Below the pieces are notes generated by a model, which saw only the letters and a program-made list of their open reading frames with translations, did no database searches and was not told the origin of the DNA. From assembly GCA_011800155.1 (NCBI GenBank), contig CM022371.1, positions 1-64,000 of the forward strand: DNA of 64,000 nt, written 5' to 3'. Below are positions 44,591 through 54,955 of the stretch, piece by piece (within the stretch, counting starts at the first letter, position 1; each line of letters begins with the position of its first letter). The position numbers and the translations under genes were made by a program. This DNA comes from Flammulina velutipes (taxonomy: Eukaryota > Basidiomycota > Agaricomycetes > Agaricales > Physalacriaceae).

Positions 44591-44691
44591 GGCGCTATAG
44601 CCAAGTGGTTACGGCGACAGATTCGAATACTTTCATTCCATTGACCATCTGTTCCTCTTCGAGGGCGCAGGTTCAAATCCTGCTGGCGTCG
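44591..44691 (+). tRNA. tRNA-Ser(CGA) with a 19-nt intron
   Basis: The acceptor stem GGCGCTA pairs with TGGCGTC (G-U wobbles allowed). The D arm has GCC/GGC, the anticodon stem ACAGA/TCTGT, and the T arm GCAGG-TTCAAAT-CCTGC; discriminator base G. A long variable arm (CCTC-TTC-GAGG) marks a class II tRNA. Anticodon CGA at 44624-44626 reads UCG, serine. The 19-base intron (44628-44646) sits one base 3' of the anticodon, the canonical nuclear tRNA position. A T-run about 20 bases downstream can act as a Pol III terminator. Confidence 0.92.
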
Positions 44692-46327
44692 TTTGAGGCG
44701 CGCTGGTATTTTTCTACTAGGCGATACAGGTTTCTCTCTTCATCGAACAAAAACTGTCCGTGTTGCGCCGTCACTTAAACATAGCGGAGCGCGTGCTTTA
44801 CTGATCAGGACATGGGACGAACCACAACGGGTGTTGACATCGTTCTTCTAAGCGTCAGTCGGCGGGAACGGACGCAGTAAGGAGGTCGCATTTTTCTATG
44901 TAGGTGTCACTGGATTGTAACGACGATAATCGACACAGAAAACGCATGAAGGGAAGGGTAGCCGTCAAAGTATAGCGACACTTAAGCTCCATTCTCGCGT
45001 CGTAGTGATAATTCATCAAGGCCATTTCTGAGACGTGGGGGTCCTGTCGATGACGGATAAGAACATCGCGTCCACAGGATCGGTATCGGAGGTCTGCAAA
45101 GACGTGGCAAGGCATACGTATCCGAAGTGGCCTGTAGGAATCGGAGCATGGGACCGCTTTGGGGAAGGAGCGCAGGGAGAACGAAGATATAGGAACAGAC
45201 GGATCGCATAGTGCTGTCTCAACGTGGAGCGCATCTTGTATGCGATTAGATGGGTTGTGGTTTGGAGCTTCCAGCAGAATGGTACGTTTGCTTGCTGACG
45301 CGTCTCCCACCAATAAGTCGTGTTATGACCTTGTAATCTACAGATCCGTTAGAAGATACAGGAAAATACAACGAAGGACGTACCTCCGTGGCGAGGAAGG
45401 CGTCTGAGGGTCATAATACGTCTGTTTCTAATGGTGATTACTGGGCGAGGCAATGATGCCACGAAAAGACTACGAGAGCTAGACCAAAGAACCGGGGACG
45501 GAGGAATCGTATAGCGCTGTCTCGACGTAAAGCTCGTATTGTATGCTATCAGACAGGCTTAAGGAGGATAGGGCACAATCGGTTGCTGACGCGTCTCCTG
45601 CCAACGCTGATGGAGTTCTACAGATCTGTCAAAGCATACAGGGAAACCCAACGAGCGACGTACCACGATGGCGAGGGAGGTTGTCTGTGCGCGGTAGTCC
45701 GCTTTGCACAGCGATGTCCAAAGCGGGCTCTCAGTGGTCGTTGCCGGGCGAGCCAACAATGCTACGAAAAGACGACGTGAGCGATCCCAAAGACTACATA
45801 GGAGCACGTACCATGGCGCAAGCATGCATCCTTTTGCCTTCGTCGACGAAGGGGAGCTGGCGCTCAAGCAACGATGATTCCTGCAGCTGGTAGTCGTCCT
45901 TGCGCGACACGATATCGTCCAGCAACGGAACGTGGGAGGGCGAACGGCTACAACGCCTGCGACGTTAGGCTGGACATCGTGGAAGAGAAGGAAGGCATGT
46001 TTCGGGCCGGAGACGATCGCGATGAGCTACGATCACATGACTCGGAGACACTGGACGCGATCGCACTGGCGAGTCATCTCTTTGCAGTACATCTATCATG
46101 TCTGCGCTTGGAGACGCTCTCTTTAAGAAGAATGAGCGGCAATAGTTCGACATGTCGACACCCCGATCTCGCGTGCGCATGACGTGTTGGAAGTGTTCAT
46201 GGGTATGAGAGGAACGCAGATTCTTCATGACGTTGCGCGGAAGGGAGAGCCGAAGTTGAGGGATGCTATCAAGGATGATTTGGAGAAAGAACTATATGTA
46301 AAATGCGGTCATAAGGAGACAACAGCT
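44692..46327. repeat. R2 region: tandemly duplicated non-coding sequence
   Basis: 45190-45420 and 45500-45720 are diverged direct repeats (for example CATAGTGCTGTCTCAACGT / TATAGCGCTGTCTCGACGT and TTGCTGACGCGTCTCC in both). 45955-46060 matches 58975-59070 (GTGGAAGAGAAGGAAG). No intact gene is seen. Confidence 0.5.
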
Positions 46328-46382
46328 TTATTTGAAGTTCCAGAAATCATCTTCCGAGTCTATCTCGGGGATATGAACCTTA
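46328..46382 (-). pseudogene. 3' end relic of a small HMG-like gene
   Basis: The minus-strand frame VHIPEIDSEDDFWNFK followed by TAA matches the C-terminus of the HMG-like gene at 59.3 kb (IHIPEIASVEDFWNF). No exon 1 was found in 46.4-46.8 kb. The flanking R2 block is shared with the 59-kb gene as well, so a larger segment was copied. Confidence 0.6.
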
Positions 46383-46833
46383 CATAAATCGTATCTATTC
46401 AACGAGTATCGAGTATCTTGACTGTGAGGTTTGTAAAGCGACAGTCGCAGCGCGAGCACAGCATATGTTCCGCGTCATTGATTTGCCGTCACCGTGCACC
46501 TCATTTTTCGATTCATTCGCAGAACTCGGGAAAGGCAAGTGTATGCATTAGTTGCGATTGTGTGGCACTACTTAGGCACCTCCAATATGTGCTGTGCTGG
46601 CTAGGACTCTACGTATCGAGACCACGGGGATCTTCGTTGCTGTGCGAACCAATTACACCTACTATTAGTCGCCGAATGAATTACACCTGCGCCAATTCCT
46701 GGCACGGTAAATACGACGATCTCAAGCAACCAAGGAAAAGATCGGCACTCTAGAATCAAGAAATGTACTCAAAAGAAGACTAGAGCGCTAGAATCCCATA
46801 CTCCAATATTCCCCATCTCGAAGCTGGTCTTCA

Positions 46834-47716
46834 ATGTCTCCGTTCAAATTAACTTCTCCAACATCATTCTTGTTTTTACTCTGTTTCGCCTTCTTATGTC
46901 GGTCCTCTGGGGTATCCCTGTCGATTGTGGAGGTCTACACAGAGGGCCCGGTGCTCCCGGAATTCGAAGGGAACAAGCTGAAAATCAAGACGCCCGAGCC
47001 TCACCCAGACGATACGGATTTCTATTACACAGTGACATTGGAGGAGGGAGACACCGATGATTTAGTGCTGGTGACGTACCCTGAGTGGGACAACAGCGAC
47101 CTCAATCTGATTGAGAGTCGTTTAGCAGAGGTAAGTAATCTTCAGCTGGCCATTGAATCGGGGACTTATGTTCAATCTAGGTCAACAAGAACATCGGGTG
47201 CTTCAAAGACGCGGACGACAGGGTGTGGGTTGTCGGTACGATGCCCAGGGGGTCGAATCCCAGGGAAGCCTCATCGGAACTAGTAAAGATCTTCGAATCA
47301 CGCGAGAGCATACAAGTCGTCAAGATCCTCTTCGAGGGGCCGCATATGGATTTCGACGAAGGGTCGTCCATAGAGGTTAGGCAGCGGAAAGAGTTCGACG
47401 AAGACGCCACGTGGGAGTATGCGGAAGTGGGCGAGGGGACGGTTTTTGTGAGGTGTTTGGATTGGACGGAGGATGATTTGGGTGACATTAGGAATCGGTT
47501 CCAGGAGGTATGTCAATTTATGGGCTTTGAAGGGGATCGTGTCTAACCCGTGTGTAGGCCGAGGAGAGCATGGGATGCTTTGAAGATGACGATGAGAATA
47601 TTTGGGTCGCTGCTGAGATACCGACGGATGAGCCGGTTGAAGATGCAGCGTTTGGAATCGTGAAGATGTTTGATCTCGTTTCGGATTCGGAAGGAAGTTC
47701 TATGGACACAGACTAG
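46834..47716 (+). CDS. Predicted secreted acidic protein with internal duplication
   Basis: Exons are 46834-47130, 47181-47507 and 47558-47716; both introns are 50 nt, phase 0, with GTAAGT/GTATGT donors, giving 260 residues. The N-terminus (SFLFLLCFAFLCRSSGVSLS) is a typical signal peptide with cleavage probably after residue 25-28. The mature part is Asp/Glu-rich. Two units are visible: NLIESRLAE followed by NKNIGCFKDADDRVWVV, and GDIRNRFQE followed by EESMGCFEDDDENIWVA, each with one Cys. An intron falls at the same place in both (after the Glu). So the unit was duplicated together with its intron. No family is recognised; it may be a small secreted protein of the kind used in fungal interactions, by inference. 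Confidence 0.75.
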
Positions 47717-48690
47717 TTGCGGGAAATCTAACGAAACGACGTAAAACAAAGGATGATTAGACTTCCATTGCGCGAGGACAGCAGACAAGATTGGCCAGAT
47801 AAGAGGAGTGGCGTAGACGAATAACTTTAAGTGCAAAATACGGACAATCACGTGCAGAAACGCTTCTTGTCTAAGTTGACCTGGGCGAACAAACGACGAC
47901 AACGATGTCAACAAAATGTCTCGTCGAACGCTGCCTTTTGACATCAGGATTTTGGCGTGCGCTCGCCGGCGTTACAGAAAGGGCGCATGGCTAGCGGGCG
48001 TGTCCCCTACTTCCTAGCTATGAGCGGGCGATGGCGGCGATCGAGTATATGCATATAGAGGTAAAGACCTTCGAAGATCAGGGTATGATACGGCGCATAT
48101 TGATGTGGGGGGGGGATCACATGACCCAGCGTTAAGGATTTGAGAATGGCAATGTATGTTGTAGGCAACAATCTAGCTCTTTAGGAGCGCCGCAGGAGGA
48201 TCGAGTATATCCCTTTGAGAAGCATGGTCGATGTAGGAGAGGTTCGACGCTGGTGTTGCGAGGGACATTTTCGGTGAGTGGCTCGTCATCGGGAGTTTGC
48301 GTCGGACTCTAGTATGAACGAAGGCGAGAGGAACTAGGGGCGTCAACGTCCGAGTCGGCAGCTCTGAATATCAGGATGAAACGCAAACACATTCCCCCAC
48401 TCCTGTTCAGAGGCTTCGACCGGTGAAGCCGCGTCAGACTATACCTGAGCACACGACGAAAGTTCAAGCGAGAGAGAAAGTGCTATGTGAAGCTCATGAG
48501 ATGTATTGCACTATGAGAATTATAACTACCATATCGAGGCGAAGATCAAAGACAGTCGCTACGAGGGTGTTATAAATTCGATCTTGACGCATCCAGAATT
48601 GTTATGACCCGCAACAGAACTCAATTATCTGGCAAGCGAGTGTAGATGGAAGGTGTCATGTATTCACAATTGCCTTGTTTCGTGAGGCAG
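47717..48690. other. Intergenic, no gene recognised
   Basis: Only short unsupported frames; a G9 run is at about 48107-48115. Nothing shared with other regions was noticed. Confidence 0.35.
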
Positions 48691-48699
48691 TCGTTAGAT

Positions 48700-49100
48700 G
48701 GTTCGAAGTTTGTCGTCGTTGCGCAGAGCTCCGCGGAGGGGGGGGCGGCCAGGTCGTCAGACGCACAAAGGTCTACGCTCGGAACGAGACCAAAAGACAT
48801 GGCTGAGCCATGGCAAGACTATCAGCGAATAGGTCGTCGTGTCACCACCCGCTGCGTTATCCTTGTGGTCCCTCAAGCAAAGATTCCGTGCCATTTGGGA
48901 GGCGCCTCGTGCAAGATCCAAAACAGAGAGAATACAGAGGCGATCTGGTCATAGTGTCATGTTGTCGTCCTATGGTTGTCGTCGCCGTCCAGTCGTGGTC
49001 GTGGTTCGTGCGAGGAATGCATTGGGTTTGGCCTTGTTTGCCACCAACCTTGACGCCACAATTCATAGTTGCCACCAACCATGGCAGTAATCACAGGGAG
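48700..49100. repeat. R3 dispersed repeat, copy 2
   Basis: Shares GTTTGCCACCAACCTTGACG and the CGTGGTTCGTG block with 32.57, 52.05 and 60.15 kb. As in the other cases it lies upstream of a family IV F-box gene. Confidence 0.55.
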
Positions 49101-49408
49101 CCCTCACAGCCTCGAATTTACGTACGGAGATTTATTTCTCGAAAGCTTGTAGATCTTTGCCTTCCGCAATAGCTTTCCGACTGCTTTGCCCCCGATACGT
49201 GATATAAAAGACATTTGAGACTGACCAGGCATAGTATTTTGAGCTCTCTAAATTCGAGGCGGATATGCTGGGAATCTACACTACGGAAACTCGTTGCGTT
49301 CAATTCCCGCAAACACCCATCCACTATATGCTTCGGAGAACAAGGCATCTATCGGCCAACAATAAAAGCCACTGCCTTTCCTTTATTGGAATACATCACA
49401 TTCCTCCC

Positions 49409-49416
49409 TATATAAG
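49409..49416 (+). promoter_or_regulatory. TATA box of family IV F-box copy 2
   Basis: TATATAAG lies 36 bases before the ATG, the same spacing as in the other two family IV genes. Confidence 0.65.
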
Positions 49417-49451
49417 GACCATCTGTCACCTCGATCCAGCCACAATTCCCC

Positions 49452-50812
49452 ATGTCCTCCTTCTCGACGCCACTTTCTCGCATTCCTCTCGAAATCAAGC
49501 ACATCATCGTCTCTTTCCTTCCTTACAATCAACATCTCTTCATGGCCCTCGTCTGGCGAGAAGTCAAACATTTCGCTCGAAGCCTCCACTTTAGAACGAT
49601 CACTCTCCGCGAACGAAGGCCGTACGAACTCAAGCCTCACTCAATCTTTACCTTCATGAAGGTCATTCGCAAGGACACTGGTCTCACCAAGGTCATTCAA
49701 CATATTGACGTACAATACGCCAAGGACGATGAGGTCGCAGGCGTAGATCAATATGATGAGCAAGGAGGCCTCCCGAAACTAATCAGGCTGTGTACGAACC
49801 TTCAGAGCATAAGGATCGAAGGATTTTCCCCCTTGGGACGCAGCTCGCACTTTGTCTCCAAACTATATCGCTCCTTCCACACATCTGGCAGCCTCACCAC
49901 AGTAGAAGTCTTCAGATTCAAAGCTGAGAAACTATCAGACCTATGTGACCTTCTTTCGAGTTTCCCCAATCTCACAGACATCAAAGGGCTTGATTGCGAG
50001 CTGGGGGATCTGGAGACTTTGTACGCGAATAGTCCAATTGTGGACTTTGACAGTCCAGCGTTGGCGCATCTTGTACCTGAAGGACTCGTTCCGTTCGACA
50101 AAGTTCGCTCTCTTGTGTTCAACACTAGTCATATTGGACAGGGATCGGATATCTTGTTTATAGACTTGCTAGGGAGTTCTCATACACTGTTTCCCAAGCT
50201 GGAACTGCTGAATTATCACAACAATGATGTACCAATACGGATGCAGCGATTGCTGAAACGACTGCAAGGATCGCTGAAGACTCTACAGTTGGGTACCGAT
50301 ACACATGGTACGTACATTTCTTAGTTCAACGACTCTATCTATATAACACGTTACATTACACAGGCATATTCGAACCCGCCGACTCAGACTCCATCTCTCT
50401 TCCTCCTCTCCTCGAACGCTTGGAATTTCCAGTTGCGATATTCAATCCGATATCACTCTCTCGTTGCGAACCATTATTCTACGCTCGGTTGTTAGGGAAT
50501 CTCCCCAAGTTTGCATCCCCGGCGTTGAGGAGCGTCAAAGTTTCCTTTACCGTGAAGCCCAATGTGAACGTATGGGAAATGGACAGCGCCCTATGCGCAC
50601 TCCTTCATGTACTTTTGTCGGATAGGTTGAGATTGAAGCATCTTGACGTCGAGATTACCATTTTCACGTTACCTGGATTGAGGGCGAAAGGGAAGCAGTG
50701 GTTCTTGGAGAAATGTTTTCCCAAGGTTTATCAGCGCTTTCTCGGGGAGGAGAGTATGATAAATGGGCGTACAGGAACGCTTCGTTGTGCCGAGCTTGTA
50801 GAATTTGTATAG
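49452..50812 (+). CDS. F-box/LRR protein, family IV copy 2
   Basis: Exon 1 is 49452-50307, the intron 50308-50363 (56 nt, GTACGT...ACACAG, phase 1) and exon 2 50364-50812, giving 434 residues. The F-box is at the N-terminus (LSRIPLEIKHIIVSFLP), followed by ALVWREVKHFARSLHF, equivalent to the WREIRD block of the other copies. LRR-like segments and a C-terminal CFPKVYQRFLGE...GTLRC motif follow. It is the most diverged of the three and keeps the same intron position. The likely role is SCF substrate recognition. Confidence 0.85.
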
Positions 50813-50886
50813 CCTCGATGAATGAATCATAATTAAGTTTTGTTGTTGCGCCACACCTTGTTGGTGTTCCATCGAAAATATGCGGT

Positions 50887-51560
50887 TCATTCGATCCTTT
50901 GGTGAGCAGCAAGGACTGTGTATCCTCCTCGGACGACTATTCTCGCGCACAAGAAGCTGAGTCTGTGGACATGGCTGGGGATAGCATAAACTAGCGAGCA
51001 CGTAGACATGGATGCCCCATAGCTCTGACGATGTGGTGCTTTCGTCCCCGACACGAAGTCGCAGCGAGACGTGGCGATTCTACAGAAGAATAAGTCATCG
51101 CCATTGAAGGCCAGCGTGTTTGGACTACGGCGGATGATCCTCCGGCAAATCCAAGGGCATACAAAGGACGACGACGAAAGCCAAGTCAATGTTGAAAGAG
51201 GTGATTCATTCAGGGCGAAAATACCAACCACAAGTAGTCTAAGTAGATCATCAATTCAAAACTTGAATAGAGTCGCTACAAGGAGAGTACGATTTGAATT
51301 TAAACGACGAGAACACGGTTCCCTAGGGCGGGGTAAGCTTGGTGTACAAAAAGATAAGAACGGCTTAGCTAACATTCATTTTGCGCTCTAGGGAACATAG
51401 AAATCACATTTCACCAAGTCTGATACGAGGGACAGGAGATGCGGCGGTCGATAGGCAATTCCACGGAGGTCGTTCCATCGATGTACGCCACACAAAGGTT
51501 GAAAATGGGTATCCGAAAGGACAGGAAGCGGCGACAATGGAACAAGAGACGGGCACGAGA
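50887..51560 (-). repeat. R1 dispersed repeat, copy at 51 kb
   Basis: Minus-strand ICRRIIRRSPNTLAFN and DDLFFC match the 31.5-kb copy. To the right, a GTAAGC donor-like site, the TTTCACCAAGTCTGATA block and ATGTACGCCACACA follow in the same order as at 31.84-32.01 kb. It sits between two family IV F-box genes, with R3 next to it. Confidence 0.6.
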
Positions 51561-51859
51561 CAGAAACAACAGCATGCATATGCTACGGATTTGGTGCGGG
51601 TCTGTCTTCCAGCGGGACATTCAAATCGATGTACGTCGACAATCGTCTTCGTTACACGTACCGGGTGTGGGCGGCTGGTGAATACACATTGAAATGTGGC
51701 CAGAGCATTCGGCGTTCTGCTGTTAGCCGCTCAGGCGCCCAGGCGTACGTGTAAACGCATGCACCTGAAATGGGATCAAAGTTCAACGACGGCACGAATA
51801 GTCGTAGAAAAAAGACGCACCTGAGCTACTGCAGGACCATCAGCGAGCGTAACCTCGCA

Positions 51860-52249
51860 TCTCCGCGTGTCCTGTCCCTCAAGCAAAGATCCTGTTCCAG
51901 TTGGATGGCGCGTCGTACCGCGGAGTAGCCACATCCAAAACAACGAAAGGACCGCAGGCCTCTATCTGGCATCGTCGTCGTCCTGTAGTAGCGCTGTCTT
52001 CCTGTGGCATCGTCGTCGTCGACTTGTAGCGGTCGTCCCATTCTAGTCATCGTGGTTCGTTTGAGAGAGGCGTTGGCTTTGGCATTGTTTGCCACCGACC
52101 TCGACGCCACATCCCACGGCGGTTGAACCCGAATCAACACTACTGCAGCAGTCCTCCGGAGTTTCGACACTTTTTGGATATTTCCATATAGCCCCTCCGG
52201 CTGTGAATGTTTCAGCAAGTCATCGAACCTTCTCGACCGGGAATGGATG
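51860..52249. repeat. R3 dispersed repeat, copy 3
   Basis: GTTTGCCACCGACCTCGACG and flanks match 32.60 kb. On the minus strand both read DVASRSVAN followed by a degenerate Arg/Thr stretch and an Asp run from a CGT microsatellite, hinting at an old coding origin. Confidence 0.65.
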
Positions 52250-52402
52250 TGACGCACCGTCTACATGCAGAGACCCGTATCATTTGTTCCGGTGAATAAG
52301 AAGACGTTTTTCCCACACAGCCTTCAATTTCCTTTTAGAAACAAATCACATTCCCTCATATAAAAGCCAGCGTCCAACGCCTCAATCCTGTCACTAGCCA
52401 CA
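52250..52402 (+). promoter_or_regulatory. Conserved TATA promoter of family IV F-box copy 3
   Basis: TATAAAA at 52359-52365 lies 38 bases before the ATG. The upstream 110 bases match 32770-32883, including AGACCCGTATCATTTGTTCC. Confidence 0.7.
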
Positions 52403-53938
52403 ATGATCCCCATCCCCTCCTCCAAGAAATCACTGGTCGAGGGTATACCTCCAGAGATTGCATGTCACATCCTCTCTTACCTTCCCTCAAGGTCTAGAGG
52501 CGAAGGCCCAGGTCCAGATAAATATGCCTCCGTTGTCTCGGTCTGGCGAGAGATACGTGACTTTGTTCGAAGTGAACGTTTCAGGAGTATCACTATAAGT
52601 GGGATGAACGAAACCAATTCAGAACTTCCCTTCAAATTCAAGTTATTGATAGATATCCTTGTCGACATTCCCAGCATCGCCAATTGCGTGCGCCACATCA
52701 CGGTAGAGTGTGGTAATCCTGGGCAGACAATAGACCCATATCCCCACCTCCCTCGCCTGTTAAATCTCTGTCGAAATATCCAGAGTGCGAAATTCGAATC
52801 CACGCAATGTTTAGGCCTCACTGCAGCTTATGATCTTATTGCCACCGCCGCCCTCACCAACAATCCGAACCTCGACGCCACCAACATCCCCCGACTCACG
52901 ATGAGTAAATTACACCTCGCAAAATTCAAGGGAACAGTGTCCGACCTATACAACTTTCTAGTGAAGTTCCCCGCGCTCACAGATCTCAAATTGACATCGT
53001 GCAAGTTCACGGATCTCACAGATCTCAAATTGACATCGTGCAAGTTCACGGATCTCGAGATGTTTTCCGGCCGCTCTGTATTACCACCCGATATCATAGA
53101 CTTTGACAACCCTCCTGCCAGCGATGGGGCCCCCAATCCCGTTCCAGTCGGATTTAGGCCTTTGACGAACATTAGTGTTCTTCACTTTGAGGGGGAAGTG
53201 AATGCAGTATTCCCCCAGAGGTGGGAGAGTGCATTTATGGATCTCCTCGGGAGCTCTCAGACGCTATTCCCCAATGTTGAACAGTTGTATTATCGGTTTG
53301 ATGAGTTGGTTCGAGTGCAGCGATTAGTGAATCGATTAGAAGCATCACTTAAAGCCTTGGAGTTGGCTCCCATGCAATGTTTGTCCATTTATCATTACCG
53401 TAGTCCCTTTCGCTCGTGCTAACGAAGATTGCCAGTTACAAGTCGATTGAATTCGCAGATGCTCGTCCTCCCTCCACAGCTCGAGTATTTTGGCTTCAAA
53501 GTATCTGTATCTAGCAGAGATCTGTCAGCAGAAGGATTGCATGTCCGAACACTGGAGCAAGTCTCTCAGTCCGATCGTACATTAAAACGAGTCAAAATTG
53601 GCCTTCGCGATATCGATGACTTAGTGCATGGAATCCCGGCCATATTTGCTCAAGTAGGTGGGCTAGATGATATACTGGCATCGGATGGATTGGGGGTGGA
53701 GAAGTTGGACCTGGTCATTCAAATCACTTCCGCTTGGACGGACCTTTCCACTGGCAGCTACACAGAGCTGAATTGGAAAATATTGTTACAACAGATGTTC
53801 CCCAAGGTTATTCAAAGATTTTACGGGAAGAGCAGCAGAGCGAAGGGATATGAAGGGACGCTCCATTGGGACTATGGCAATGCCAGATTTACTGTACTGG
53901 ATGATCAGCTACATGTTTGGGGCGATGATAATACGTAG
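52403..53938 (+). CDS. F-box/LRR protein, family IV copy 3, with a 13-residue tandem duplication
   Basis: Exon 1 is 52403-53378, the intron 53379-53435 (57 nt, GTTTGT donor, CTAAC branch, GCCAG acceptor, phase 1) and exon 2 53436-53938, giving 492 residues. The F-box is N-terminal (VEGIPPEIACHILSYLP), followed by VVSVWREIRDFVRSERF. LRR-like segments include the exact tandem unit LTDLKLTSCKFTD twice (a 39-bp duplication at about 52977-53054). The C-terminus carries MFPKVIQRFYGKS...GTLHW. The donor GTTTGT is weak; the conserved position and phase in the two paralogs support it. The likely role is SCF substrate recognition. Confidence 0.82.
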
Positions 53939-54422
53939 ACGGTAGAATATATGTAAATACGCGAAGGCAAAATCTATGGTTTTGAATAAAATGAATGTCG
54001 CAGTAGATGTACTACTGCGGAGATGTTGCAGATAGTGACCGAGGCATCGATTTTTTTTGCGTTGAGATATTCCAGAGCAGGCGGCACGAATGAACGGTTC
54101 GCACATCCCTATCAAAATGAGGGACTGGATGGTGTGCGGAGATATGCGCTAGAAATAGTTTACCGAAGATCAGCGTGGAGGAGCCAGCCAGGGTAAAGAG
54201 AGCACAAATGACGAAGACACGAAATGTGATCACCGCCTCCAAGGAAACTCATACCCCCAAGTTCATGTCTCTGCCTCGCAAGAGGCTTGAAGGTGCTCGT
54301 GCCAGTGACCCAAGTAATATGGAGGTAGGCACCGCGGTCAACATCGTGGGACGCGCCACAACACGAGGACCAAATGGGGCTGTCGGAGTTTGAATACGAA
54401 TAGCGGTTAGGCGAGTCCAACC
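53939..54422. other. Intergenic, no gene recognised
   Basis: 3' flank of the F-box gene and the original upstream flank of the OTT_1508-like gene. The last eight bases (GTCCAACC) are the left target-site duplication of the next element. Confidence 0.4.
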
Positions 54423-54927
54423 TAGTGTTGCCGTGAGCGTGAGCTGGCTCAGTGTGAGCCGCGGCTCAGCTCAGCTCATTGCCTTTTAAGGGCAGCTCAT
54501 TGATGGCTCGCTGATGGGGCGGTCGTGGCGTCGTAAATAAGTCAGCAGTGTATATCTCTAAGGTTGTTGAAGAGTGACACTTGGAAGTTGCTCTCAATCG
54601 TAAGTATAAGCTATACAGTACTATTTTGGCTCGATTCAGAGTGTTATTCCTCACTCAATCTAAGCCAGAATTGTCAAGTCTTCCGGCACTGCTATTCGTC
54701 TTAAATACAAGTGTAAAAATGACCGGGATGCAGTGTCATATGTTTAACTAAGTATATCCTAGGATTTTACTGACATATAACGTTGGGAAGCTGTCCTGAC
54801 ATCGAGAACGAACTGTGAGGAGAGTGTGAGCCATCAATGAGCCATGAGCCATCATGAGCTGAGCCATCACGAGCCATCATGTCGATCAAAGCTCAGCTCA
54901 GCTCAGGCTCAGCTCACGGCAACACTA
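54423..54927. mobile_element. hAT-like MITE with an 8-bp target-site duplication
   Basis: The 505-bp element has terminal inverted repeats TAGTGTTGCCGTGAGC and is flanked by GTCCAACC on both sides (54415-54422 and 54928-54935). Both ends carry many sub-terminal GCTCA/TGAGC repeats (GAGCCATCA, CAGCTCAGCTCA). No transposase is present. The 8-bp duplication and TAGTG end suit the hAT superfamily. The related site before copy A (AGTCCAACTTGTGCTC at about 25029-25044) is empty. Confidence 0.88.
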
Positions 54928-54955
54928 GTCCAACCTGCTCACTTGTTTATTAACC

